Origin: Sphingomonas azotifigens NBRC 15497
GTDB taxonomy: Bacteria; Pseudomonadota; Alphaproteobacteria; Sphingomonadales; Sphingomonadaceae
Length of the DNA: 64,000 nucleotides
Direction of reading: 5' to 3'
Assembly: GCF_002091475.1 (NCBI RefSeq)
Contig: NZ_BCTR01000017.1
Location: 1 to 64,000 of the forward strand
The notes beneath the pieces are model-generated. The model was not told the origin of the DNA and ran no database searches. It saw only the letters and a program-made list of their open reading frames with translations. Below are positions 32,967-40,717 of the stretch, one piece after another (the first letter of the stretch is position 1; each line of letters starts with the position of its first letter). The translations under genes were made by a program, and so were the position numbers.

Positions 32967-33703
32967 GCGGCCGCCGCTACACGATGTTCAGCGCAGGGCA
33001 AGGGTCTTTCCGCGCTGACATGATCGACCGCGTCATGCATCCAAAGGTGGAGCGGGCGTTGGTGTTCACCGATACCCTCTATGAGGACGCCGACGCCTAT
33101 CGATTTCTCGTGGAGGCGGCAGCGCTGCTGACCGGACGGCGGGTCAATTTGACCGTCCGCGCGGAAGACTTCCCCGATTATCGGGTGCCTGAAGACGTTC
33201 CGATTGAGGAATATGGCGGCAACCCAGAGTGGAGAGCCTTCCTAGCAGACCTGCGCGATCGCACGATGGACGCGATCCCCGAGCTGATCTGGCTGGTGGA
33301 GGCGTCGCTCGATCTGTCTGTCCGGTGGCTTCGCAAGCTGCGGCGCCGGAAGGGGCTGCGCGGCGTCCGGTTCATGCTGGCGGTCCAGAACGGGATGGAA
33401 GCCGGCAAGATGCTCGGTCGGGTCAAGCGGATCGTCTGCCAGCGCGTCGGCATCTTCATCGGAGGAGACACCGAGTGGAAGCTCGCCACCTTGAAGTTCT
33501 GGCGTCGCATTAGTCGAGAGCGGAACTCGCTGGTTCACTGCGCCCGCGTCAACACGGCGCGTCGGATCCGCGCTTGCGCCGCGGCTGGCATGGACAGCTT
33601 CGACGGATCGAGTCCGTCGATCTGGGGGAAAACGCTCCGCCCGCTGGATCTCGCGCGCCAGCAAAATGACATCGAAGGCTATATCGCAAGGAAAGCAGCA
33701 TGA
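32963..33703 (+). CDS. PP-loop-like N-terminus joined to a TGT/DpdA-like domain
   Basis: Residues 1-70 (YTMFSAGQGSFRADMIDRV, then VFTDTLYEDADAYRFL) resemble the start of phage adenine-nucleotide alpha-hydrolase/PAPS-reductase-like proteins. Residues 85-246 resemble a phage TIM-barrel family related to tRNA-guanine transglycosylase/DpdA: FMLAVQNGMEAG, GIFIGGDTEWKLATLKFW, ARVNTARRIRACAAAGMDSF and DGSSPSIWGKTL. The first part is too short to be a complete PP-loop domain. A DNA base-exchange role is possible but unproven. It starts 4 nt inside the methyltransferase stop. Confidence 0.6.
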   Translation: MSGRRYTMFSAGQGSFRADMIDRVMHPKVERALVFTDTLYEDADAYRFLVEAAALLTGRRVNLTVRAEDFPDYRVPEDVPIEEYGGNPEWRAFLADLRDRTMDAIPELIWLVEASLDLSVRWLRKLRRRKGLRGVRFMLAVQNGMEAGKMLGRVKRIVCQRVGIFIGGDTEWKLATLKFWRRISRERNSLVHCARVNTARRIRACAAAGMDSFDGSSPSIWGKTLRPLDLARQQNDIEGYIARKAA

Positions 33704-34479
33704 CCCCGCGCTTCACCGCCAAGGACGTCCGCGCGGCGCTCCTCAACCGCTATCGGGCACCGGAGTGGGCGACCTTCTTCGAGGTGCCCGACAGCACCGG
33801 CGCCGCGGCGAGCCGATCGGCCGACGCCATCGCAATGAGCCTGTACCCGTCGCGCGGGCTGCGCCTGCATGGGTTCGAGATCAAGGTCAGCCGGTCCGAC
33901 TGGCTCCACGAGCTGAAGCAGCCGGACAAGTCCGTCGCGCTGCAGCGCTATTGCGATCACTGGTGGATCGTCACGCCGGCCGACATCGTGCGCGAGGGCG
34001 AGCTGCCGCCGACCTGGGGGCACCTCATCCTCAAGGGCAACGGGCTGCACTGCGCGGCGAAGGCGCCTCAGCTGGACCGAGAGCAATGGTCGCCCAATTT
34101 CCTCGCCGCCCTGCTGCGCCGATCGCACGAAGCGCGGGAGCGCGGCATCCGGGAAGGCATAGACCAAGTCATGGCGACCGAGCGCGCGGCGATCGAGAAG
34201 ACGGTGCGCGATCGCGTCGATCGGGAGGTATCGTCGCTCCGCTCGATCAACCAGACTGCCGCGCGCAAGCTCGAAGAGATCATGGCCGCTTGCGGAATGG
34301 CGCCCGACCAATGGATCAACGGCGAGGATTTCGGCACGGCCGTCCGGCTGGTCTACGACCTCGGCGTCACCCGGACCTATTGCGGCCTCGCCCAGCTTGC
34401 CCAGCTTGCGAGGCAATTCGCGGACAAGGCTGAGGCAACGATACCGAAGCCCGCCAGCGATGAAGCGGAGGCGGCATGA
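33700..34479 (+). CDS. MmcB-like PD-(D/E)XK nuclease-family protein
   Basis: Residues 1-130 match the MmcB/phage nuclease pattern: SADAIAMSLYPSRGLRLHGF, EIKVSRSDWLHELKQPDK, YCDHWWIVTPADIV and GELPPTWGHLIL. They provide Asp and E-x-K residues typical of PD-(D/E)XK folds. The C-terminal half is a helical extension. It probably acts in phage recombination or repair beside rusA, which follows with a 4-nt overlap. Confidence 0.72.
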   Translation: MTPRFTAKDVRAALLNRYRAPEWATFFEVPDSTGAAASRSADAIAMSLYPSRGLRLHGFEIKVSRSDWLHELKQPDKSVALQRYCDHWWIVTPADIVREGELPPTWGHLILKGNGLHCAAKAPQLDREQWSPNFLAALLRRSHEARERGIREGIDQVMATERAAIEKTVRDRVDREVSSLRSINQTAARKLEEIMAACGMAPDQWINGEDFGTAVRLVYDLGVTRTYCGLAQLAQLARQFADKAEATIPKPASDEAEAA

Positions 34480-34823
34480 TCATCGAGCTTCCGTTCCCGC
34501 CGGCATCGCTGTCCGGCCACGCGAACGGCCGGCATTGGGCAGGCAAGTCGGCTGTCACCAAGGAACATCGCCGCTGGGCATGGTCTGCCGCGAAGGAGGC
34601 GAAGATCAAGAAGCAGCCTCCCGGTGACATCCGGATCCACGTCCGCTTCGAACCTCCCAACCGTCGCGGCGACCGAACCAACTTCGCCAATCGCATGAAG
34701 CCGTACTTCGACGGCATCGCGGAGGCGATGGGGGTGAACGACGCCCGGTTCCTGCCCTCATACGAATATGGCGAGCCGCACGAACACGGCCGCGTGCTGA
34801 TCACGATTGGAGACGAGATTTGA
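34476..34823 (+). CDS. rusA: RusA-family Holliday junction resolvase
   Basis: The 115-aa protein has the RusA acidic cluster in RRGDRTNFANRMKPYFDGIA (Asp66, Asp79) and GVNDARF (Asp89), with a conserved Lys75. RusA dimers resolve Holliday junctions, which helps process recombination intermediates before packaging. Its stop overlaps the next TTG start. Confidence 0.88.
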   Translation: MIIELPFPPASLSGHANGRHWAGKSAVTKEHRRWAWSAAKEAKIKKQPPGDIRIHVRFEPPNRRGDRTNFANRMKPYFDGIAEAMGVNDARFLPSYEYGEPHEHGRVLITIGDEI

Positions 34824-35500
34824 GCGGGTGGGTTCGTCTGTGGCACGATATGCCAACAGATCCGAAGTGGAGGGTGATCGCCCGCAAAAGCGGGCAGCCG
34901 CTCGCATGCGTCGTGGCGCTGTTCTCGTACATGCTGGTGGAAGCATCGCGGTCTAAGGACAAGGGCTCGATCGAAGGCGTGCGCCCGGAGGAGGCCGCCG
35001 AGGCTCTCGACCTCGATCAGACCGCTATCGAGGCGATCCTCGGCGCAATGAAGGGCAGGGTGACAGACGGCCGGCGCCTGATAAGTTGGGATCGCCGCCA
35101 GCCCAAGCGCGAGGACCTGAGCACCGAACGAGCGGCCCGGCACCGTGAGCGGAAACGCAACGCAACGCAGGGCAACGCAGATGCGAACGGCGCTTCCGAC
35201 GCGCCGATCGATGCGAAGAAGAAGCTCTTCGAGGCAGGGATCCCGCTGCTAATGAATAGCAACAAGACGCGGGACGCCGCAGCAGCCATGCTGGGGAAAT
35301 GGCGAAAGCAGTATGGCGACGGCGCTGTGATCGACGCGCTCGCCGTGGCCCAGTCCGAAGCCGCCTCGGACCCAATTCCCTTCATCACCCGCATCTTGGA
35401 GACCCGCAATGGCAACCGCCCTCGCAGCACGGACCGACCTGCAGGACCTATCGAAAGTCGTCGTCGCTTCCATCAGCAGCACGACCTGGACGCTCAATGA
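34820..35500 (+). CDS. Phage replisome organizer (O-like) protein
   Basis: TTG 34820 overlaps the rusA stop. The 226-aa protein has an N-terminal winged-helix-like region (WVRLWHDMPTDPKWRVIARK), a charged linker (ERKRNATQGNADANG) and a helical C-terminal domain (MLGKWRKQYGDGAVIDAL) seen in DnaT/O-type initiators. The linker-coding DNA contains three copies of the iteron GCAACGC, as lambda carries its origin inside gene O. The initiator role is inferred from domain pattern and context. Confidence 0.68.
   Translation: MSGWVRLWHDMPTDPKWRVIARKSGQPLACVVALFSYMLVEASRSKDKGSIEGVRPEEAAEALDLDQTAIEAILGAMKGRVTDGRRLISWDRRQPKREDLSTERAARHRERKRNATQGNADANGASDAPIDAKKKLFEAGIPLLMNSNKTRDAAAAMLGKWRKQYGDGAVIDALAVAQSEAASDPIPFITRILETRNGNRPRSTDRPAGPIESRRRFHQQHDLDAQ
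35157..35178. repeat. Iteron cluster 3 (3 x GCAACGC) inside the O-like gene
   Basis: GCAACGC occurs at 35157, 35162 and 35172. The same heptamer (in either strand) makes clusters 1 and 2 at 22066-22265. It lies in the linker-coding part of the replisome organizer gene. Confidence 0.5.
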
Positions 35501-36044
35501 TGCGATGGCGCTGGTGGACGGCATCGAGGTGATGCCGATCCTCGCTCGTTATGAGCGCGGCCTGACGCCCCTGAAAGAGGTGGAGCCCGATCCCGCGCGC
35601 CCCGGCCGTTGGTCGGCCGGGCTCGGCGACGATCTCTCCCTTCTGCTCACGAAGGTGTCGCCGGGCATCGGGACCGAGCAGGCGGACGCGTGGATTAAGG
35701 TCATGGTGTTGGCGTTGGGCGACCTTCCGGGCCGGATCTCCCGCGAGGCCGCGCGGATGGCGCTGCATAGGCCCATGCGGTTCGCCAACGAGATCGAGGC
35801 GGTGATCCGACAGATCGCGGCCGGGCTCATGGCCCAGCATTCGATCGCCTGCGCTCGCCTGCGGCAGATGGCAGCCGAGCAGGACCGCCGTCGTCGCGGC
35901 GCGACCGACGATCCAGGCCCTATCACGAACGCGCAGATCCGGCACATGCCGCCGGCATATCGCAGCCTCGGCGTCACCCTCGGCCATCTGACACAAGAGC
36001 AGGTTGATGCGGCGCTCGCCGAAGACGTGGAGAACAAATCGTGA
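35409..36044 (+). CDS. Replication-module protein of unknown function (211 aa)
   Basis: The gene starts 92 nt inside the O-like gene in another frame. The N-terminus is helical (DAMALVDGIEVMPILARYER), and TKVSPGIGTEQADAWIKVMV and an Arg-rich C-terminal helix follow. By position it could be a helicase loader or O-protein partner, but no Walker motif is visible. Confidence 0.6.
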   Translation: MATALAARTDLQDLSKVVVASISSTTWTLNDAMALVDGIEVMPILARYERGLTPLKEVEPDPARPGRWSAGLGDDLSLLLTKVSPGIGTEQADAWIKVMVLALGDLPGRISREAARMALHRPMRFANEIEAVIRQIAAGLMAQHSIACARLRQMAAEQDRRRRGATDDPGPITNAQIRHMPPAYRSLGVTLGHLTQEQVDAALAEDVENKS

Positions 36045-36682
36045 TTCCTTCCTCCACCGCAACTGCTATGGTGCTCTGCGGGGGCGGAGTTCTGATCATG
36101 GCAAATGGGGACGATGCAGCGGCGCGCGCGGGGCGCTGGTGTGTGGTTCGATCGTCCGGCGGGCGCACCATCGCGGTTGCGCGATCGCTGTCCGAGGCTG
36201 GCATCGAGGCTTGGACACCCGTCGACGTGATCAAGCAGCGGGTCCCGCGCAGTCGCAAGACATTCACCCGCGAGATCCCCATCATGCCGACCTTCGCATT
36301 CGTCCGCGCCGAACACCTGCACGAGCTGCTGTCTATCTGTGCGGCCCCCGTGTCCGAACACCCGCCATTCTCGCTGTTCCGGCATGGTGGACGCGTCCCC
36401 CTGGTTGCGGACGCGGACATGGCCAAGCTGCGCGATGCCGAAGACAAGAAGCGCCGTGCCCGCATGCGATCGATCAAGCGGGAGTTCGCGCCTGGCGCCG
36501 CGGTGCGTGTGCCTGACGGGCCTTTCGCCGGCATGAGCGGCGTTGTCGAGGAAGGTGATGGGCGGTTCGCGTTGGTCGCGTTCGGAGGCCAGTTCCGGGT
36601 TCGGGTCGCCTCTTTCCTTCTTGTTGAGGATGCGGTACAGACCATGAACACCCGCACCGGGACCGCCGCCATAGCGGCTTGA
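36041..36682 (+). CDS. NusG/RfaH-like transcription antiterminator
   Basis: The product is 213 aa from GTG 36041, or 194 aa from ATG 36098. An NGN-like domain (GRWCVVRSSGGRTIAVARSL, then MPTFAFVRAEHL) is followed by a KOW motif (REFAPGAAVRVPDGPFAGMS then GVVEEGDGRFALVAF). NusG-like factors bind RNA polymerase and suppress pausing or termination. Its place between replication and late genes matches that of lambda Q, so it probably licenses late transcription. Confidence 0.82.
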   Translation: MIPSSTATAMVLCGGGVLIMANGDDAAARAGRWCVVRSSGGRTIAVARSLSEAGIEAWTPVDVIKQRVPRSRKTFTREIPIMPTFAFVRAEHLHELLSICAAPVSEHPPFSLFRHGGRVPLVADADMAKLRDAEDKKRRARMRSIKREFAPGAAVRVPDGPFAGMSGVVEEGDGRFALVAFGGQFRVRVASFLLVEDAVQTMNTRTGTAAIAA

Positions 36683-36795
36683 GGTAGCAGGTCGGCAGGG
36701 CACGGACCCAGGCCGCCGCGCCAGCGCACGTAGGGAGGCGAGCAGCTTCCCGCGAAGTCCGAAGGCATCCTGAAATCAGCGTCCGGAGTAGCGCG

Positions 36796-37071
36796 ATGGT
36801 CGAGCGGAGGCGCGGCCGGCATGGCCAACGTGACCGCCAGCGCCGGCTCGCGGCCGAGCCGCTTTGTCGGCATTGCAAGGCCAACGGCATCATCACGGCC
36901 GCTGTCACGCCCGATCACATCGTGCCGCTGTTCAAGGGTGGCCTCGACGTCGACAGCAACATCCAGTGCCTTTGCGAGCCATGCCACAGCATCAAGACGG
37001 CGGAGGACATGGGCACCCGCCTACACCGCCGGCAGGCGGAAATAGGAGCCGACGGATGGCCGAAAGCCTGA
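36796..37071 (+). CDS. HNH endonuclease
   Basis: The 91-aa HNH protein has paired cysteines (CRHCKANG and CEPCHSIKT) framing DHIVPLFKGGLDVDSNIQCL, with the catalytic His in DHI. Such genes next to HK97-type terminases stimulate cos cleavage during packaging. GGAG lies 6-9 nt before ATG 36796. Confidence 0.88.
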   Translation: MVERRRGRHGQRDRQRRLAAEPLCRHCKANGIITAAVTPDHIVPLFKGGLDVDSNIQCLCEPCHSIKTAEDMGTRLHRRQAEIGADGWPKA

Positions 37072-37238
37072 CCGTTCAAGAGCGCGCCGTGGTCGACCTG
37101 TTGGCCGCCGCTTGGAACGCCTTCCTGTCGCTCCCCGAGCAGCACAACGACGATGTCCACGAGTTCAGGCGGATCATCCACGCGGGCCAAGAGAAGGTGC
37201 TCGCGCGCCCGGCGGTTCGGGCTCTGAACGGAGGGTAG
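37056..37238 (+). CDS. Small phage protein of unknown function (60 aa)
   Basis: ATG 37056 lies inside the end of the HNH gene. The product is a helical acidic protein (VVDLLAAAWNAFLSLPEQHN) of a type common between HNH and terminase genes. No function is known. Confidence 0.6.
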   Translation: MAESLTVQERAVVDLLAAAWNAFLSLPEQHNDDVHEFRRIIHAGQEKVLARPAVRALNGG

Positions 37239-37240
37239 GG

Positions 37241-37259
37241 GGGGGGGAGGGTCCAAACC
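37241..37259. repeat. 19-bp motif shared (inverted) with 12025-12043; possible cos region
   Basis: GGGGGGGAGGGTCCAAACC is part of a run of ten G starting at 37238. It differs from the reverse complement of 12025-12043 at one base. Lying between the HNH gene and terS, it is in the usual place for cos. Confidence 0.45.
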
Positions 37260-37306
37260 CAAACCGGGCCGTCGGCGTACACCGCACCGTCCCCAAATTC
37301 TCGCAT

Positions 37307-37403
37307 TTGCAGATTGATGGTCCGGATTGGTCAATCTGCAACGTTTTACTTGCAATGAATACTTGCGTTACTTCCGGCGGTTCAAAGTCATTGCGAAGTA
37401 ACG
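37307..37403 (+). promoter_or_regulatory. Paired hairpins upstream of terS
   Basis: TTGCAGATTGA (37307-37317) pairs perfectly with TCAATCTGCAA (37331-37341). A second 9-bp pair, CGTTACTTC (37356-37364) with GAAGTAACG (37395-37403), ends at the first base of the terS ribosome-binding site. They could be a cos element, a terminator used by the antiterminator, or a translational control structure. Confidence 0.5.
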
Positions 37404-37412
37404 GAGAAGACT

Positions 37413-37805
37413 ATGGCGACGCGAGGAGCGAAGCCTAAACCTGCAAGACTTCGCCTAGTCGACGGCACGCACAATGCGACGCGGCACGGCGATCGGGCGA
37501 AAGCGCGCGAGCAGATCGACGAGGCTCAGACGAGCTTCGGCAAGCTCGTGCAGCCGACGTGGCTCAAGGGCGAGGCGCTCAAGGCATGGAAACGCTACAT
37601 CGCCCCGGCCGGCTGGCTGGACGGATCGCGCGAGCCTGCGGCGATCGCCTTCTGCGAACTGTGGGCCGAGTTCCGGCGCGGTCCGCCCCGATTTCCGGCC
37701 TCGATGCACGGGCAGATGCGCGCCTACATGAGCGAGCTCGGTCTCACCGATGAGCGCAACCGCGCCGGCGGCGAAGAAGAAGAGGAGGACGAGTTCTTCG
37801 GCTGA
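37413..37805 (+). CDS. terS: Terminase small subunit, P27 family
   Basis: The 130-aa protein has the P27-family N-terminus (MATRGAKPKPARLRLVDGTH) and WLKGEALKAWKRYIAPAGWL, with an extremely acidic tail (GGEEEEEDEFFG). It recognises the packaging site and recruits the large subunit. GGAGAAG precedes ATG 37413. It overlaps terL by 56 nt in another frame. Confidence 0.9.
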   Translation: MATRGAKPKPARLRLVDGTHNATRHGDRAKAREQIDEAQTSFGKLVQPTWLKGEALKAWKRYIAPAGWLDGSREPAAIAFCELWAEFRRGPPRFPASMHGQMRAYMSELGLTDERNRAGGEEEEEDEFFG

Positions 37806-40707
37806 TGACCCTCGGCACGATCGCGTGTGGCAGTACGCCACGCGGGTGGTGTCCGGCAAAGTCGTCGCCGGTCCGCATGTGCGCAACGCGTGCCGTCGCC
37901 ACCTGGACGATCTGGAGCGGGCGCACGAGCGCGGGTTGCATTACGACGCGGATGCCGCGGCGCGCGCGATGCGGTTTTTCGAAACCCGGCTGAAGCTGAG
38001 CGAAGGCCAGTTCGAGGGAAAGCCGCTGCTCTTGCACGAGAGCCAGGCGTTCAAGGTCGGTTCCCTTTTCGGCTGGAAGCGGGCCGACGACACCCGCCGG
38101 TTTCGCCGCGCCTACATCGAGGAGGGCAAGGGCAACGGCAAGGCGCTCGCGCTGGATACTCCCATCCCGACGCCATCGGGGTGGACGACCATGGGAGACC
38201 TGAATCCCGGCGACTGGGTATTCGACGATGCAGGCTGCCCGTGCCGCGTCGTCGCTGTGCATCCGATCAGCTACGACCGAGAGTGCTATCGCCTTGAATT
38301 CGATGCTGGTGAGCCGATCATCGCCTCAGCCGAGCATCTGTGGTTGACCGAGCAGCGCACAGCAACGCAAGCCGGGCAGCACCGCGCAACCAAAGGGGTG
38401 CCGAGATCGGAATGGGGCAAGTGGCGGAAGAGTATCCGCACGACGCGCCACATCGCGGCGACACTTCGCTATGCGAACGGGAAATACCAGTCTGCCAACC
38501 ACAGCATAGCGCTCTGCGGAGAGCTTTCGGGGCCGGTAGAAGACCTTCCCATTGAGCCGTATGGTTTGGGCGTTTGGCTCGGCGACGGCGACAGCGACTG
38601 CGCGCGCATCACTATCGGCCACGAGGATGCCGAACAGACGATTGGCGCTCTGCACGCTGCCGGATGGGTGGTGTCTGGCAAGATTGGCTCGAATCGCTAT
38701 CGCATCGCCGATCTGAACAAGAAGCTCCGCAGCGCGGGCTTGCTCGGAAACAAGCACATCCCGCCTCAGTATCTGCGCGCCTGTCCATCGCAGCGCTGGG
38801 CGCTGCTCCAGGGGCTGATGGACACCGACGGGACGGTTTCTGCCACGGGGCAATGCGAATTCACCCAGGTGAAGCGTGGCCTGGCCGAACAGGTTCTCGA
38901 ACTCGTTCTCTCGCTCGGCATGAAGGCTACGATGGCCACGGGCGTCGCGATGCTCAACGGCCGCGCCATCGGGCCGAAGTACCGTGTGACGTTTCACCCT
39001 CGAGCCGACCAACCCTGCTTCAGGCTGCCGCGCAAGCTTGAGAGAATTGCACCACGGCACAACCGGCGGAGGCTCTCCGCTGACCGGAAAATAATCGGGT
39101 GCGAGCCTGTGGCGGCGGTTCCGGTCCGGTGCATCACTGTCGATTCGGTCTCAAGCATGTTCTTGGCTGGCCGCTCGATGATCCCGACGCACAATAGCCC
39201 GATCGCCGGCGGTATCGGGCTCTACGGCATGATGGCCGATAACGAGGCTGGCGCGGAGATCTATGCCGCCGGCGCGACCAAGCAGCAGGCTGGCATCCTA
39301 TTCAACGACGCGGTCAAGATGGTCGACAAGTCGCCCGAGCTTGCCAAGCGCGTGAAACAGAGCGGCGGGCCTGGCAACGTCTTCAACATGGCCTACCTGG
39401 CCACCAACTCCTTCTTCCGCCCGATCAGCCGCGAAGCCAAGAAGACCGGCTCCGGCCCGCGCCCGCACTTCGCGCTCTGCGACGAGGTCCACGAGCACCC
39501 CGACCGCGGGGTCATGGAGATGCTCGAGCGCGGCTTCAAATTCCGCCGCCAGCCGCTCCTGTTCATGATCACGAACAGCGGCTCGGATCGGAACTCGATC
39601 TGCTGGGAGGAGCACGAACACGCCATCCGCTGCGCCGCCGGCAACCCCGACGCTAAGGATGACGATCCGGCGTATCTCGGAAAAGTCATTGACGACACGA
39701 CGTTCGCCTATGTCTGCGCGCTCGATAAGGGCGACGATCCGCTCAACGATCCCAGCTGCTGGCCGAAGGCGAACCCACTTCTCGGCGTAACGATCACGGA
39801 GGAATATCTCGCGGGCGTGGTTGCCCAGGCGAAGATGATGCCGGGCAAGCTCAACGGCATCCTGCGACTTCACTTCTGCGTGTGGACTGACGCGGAAGCG
39901 GCGTGGATGACGCGGGCGGCGCTGGAGCCGTGCCTCGCCACGTTCTCGCCTTCGATCCATTACGGTAAGCGCGCCGCGTTTGGCGTTGACCTCTCGCAGA
40001 CCCGCGACATCACCGCGAAAGCGGGCATCGTCGAGACCGGCACCAAGGCCGTCGAAATCGAGCAAGAGGACGGTCAGACCCGGATCGTCCAAAAGCCCAC
40101 CTACGACGCCTGGATCGAAGCATGGACCCCAGGCGACACGCTTGCGATGCGCGCGCTTGCGGACAAGGCGCCGTACGAAGTCTGGGTTGCCGACGGACAT
40201 CTCAAGGCGCCCAAGGGCAAGGTGATTGCCTACGAGCATGTCGCTCAAGCGGTGGCCGAGGATGCGCACAATTTCGATGTGATCGCTCTCGGCTACGATC
40301 GGTATGCGTATAGAGCCTCTTTCGAGCCAGAGCTGCGGAAACTCGGCATTGCGATCGAGCAGGTGGAGCACCCGCAAGGTGGCACGAGGAAGGGTAAGCC
40401 GACCGAGGCTATGATCCTAGCCGCCAAGCAGGCGGGCAAAGAGCCGGATGGCCTGTGGATGCCATCATCGGTGAAGGCGCTCGAATCGATGATACTTGAG
40501 GAGAGGATCCGGCTCCTCATGAACCCGGTTTTGATCTCCGCGATCATGTCAGCCGTCACTGATAACGATCGCTGGGGCAACTATTGGCTCGCGAAGGAGC
40601 GAGCCGTGAACAAGATCGACGCTGTCATTGCGCTCTGCATGGCAGTTGGCGTCATCACCGCCATGCCTGCCCAGCGCGGCCGGGCCTACCAAATGATCAT
40701 CATCTAG
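37750..40707 (+). CDS. terL: Terminase large subunit interrupted by an intein
   Basis: The 985-aa precursor consists of a 634-aa packaging ATPase/nuclease (extein) and a 351-aa intein. The N-extein ends in EEGKGNGK and the C-extein begins SPIAGGIGLYG, so the Walker A motif GKGNGKS is restored only after splicing. Walker B is FALCDEVHEH, and the nuclease acids include GVDLSQTRD and GYDRYA. The start at 37750 lies within terS. Domain order and length match P27-partner terminases of HK97-type phages. Confidence 0.92.
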   Translation: MSATAPAAKKKRRTSSSADDPRHDRVWQYATRVVSGKVVAGPHVRNACRRHLDDLERAHERGLHYDADAAARAMRFFETRLKLSEGQFEGKPLLLHESQAFKVGSLFGWKRADDTRRFRRAYIEEGKGNGKALALDTPIPTPSGWTTMGDLNPGDWVFDDAGCPCRVVAVHPISYDRECYRLEFDAGEPIIASAEHLWLTEQRTATQAGQHRATKGVPRSEWGKWRKSIRTTRHIAATLRYANGKYQSANHSIALCGELSGPVEDLPIEPYGLGVWLGDGDSDCARITIGHEDAEQTIGALHAAGWVVSGKIGSNRYRIADLNKKLRSAGLLGNKHIPPQYLRACPSQRWALLQGLMDTDGTVSATGQCEFTQVKRGLAEQVLELVLSLGMKATMATGVAMLNGRAIGPKYRVTFHPRADQPCFRLPRKLERIAPRHNRRRLSADRKIIGCEPVAAVPVRCITVDSVSSMFLAGRSMIPTHNSPIAGGIGLYGMMADNEAGAEIYAAGATKQQAGILFNDAVKMVDKSPELAKRVKQSGGPGNVFNMAYLATNSFFRPISREAKKTGSGPRPHFALCDEVHEHPDRGVMEMLERGFKFRRQPLLFMITNSGSDRNSICWEEHEHAIRCAAGNPDAKDDDPAYLGKVIDDTTFAYVCALDKGDDPLNDPSCWPKANPLLGVTITEEYLAGVVAQAKMMPGKLNGILRLHFCVWTDAEAAWMTRAALEPCLATFSPSIHYGKRAAFGVDLSQTRDITAKAGIVETGTKAVEIEQEDGQTRIVQKPTYDAWIEAWTPGDTLAMRALADKAPYEVWVADGHLKAPKGKVIAYEHVAQAVAEDAHNFDVIALGYDRYAYRASFEPELRKLGIAIEQVEHPQGGTRKGKPTEAMILAAKQAGKEPDGLWMPSSVKALESMILEERIRLLMNPVLISAIMSAVTDNDRWGNYWLAKERAVNKIDAVIALCMAVGVITAMPAQRGRAYQMIII
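38143..39195 (+). other. Intein with LAGLIDADG endonuclease, class 3 type, in terL Walker A
   Basis: Residues 132-482 of the precursor form the intein. Block A starts with Ala (ALALDTPIPTPSGW) rather than Cys/Ser. Block B is ASAEHLWLTE with Trp198, block F has Cys461 in VRCITVDSVSSMFLAG, and block G is MIPTHN followed by Ser. This Trp-Cys-Thr set with no nucleophile at position 1 defines class 3 inteins. Two dodecapeptides, LGVWLGDGDS and LLQGLMDTDGTV, mark a LAGLIDADG homing endonuclease. Confidence 0.88.
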
Positions 40708-40717
40708 GAGCTGCGCC

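Noticed and set aside
37238..37247. Run of ten G as a likely sequencing error or frameshift in a gene
   Set aside because: It begins at the stop codon of the 60-aa gene and lies in non-coding DNA, so it does not break any frame.
38362..38368. Additional GCAACGC copies (also 37880s, 62490s) as iterons
   Set aside because: Single isolated copies inside genes are expected by chance in GC-rich DNA. Only the clustered, 10-bp-phased copies were kept.
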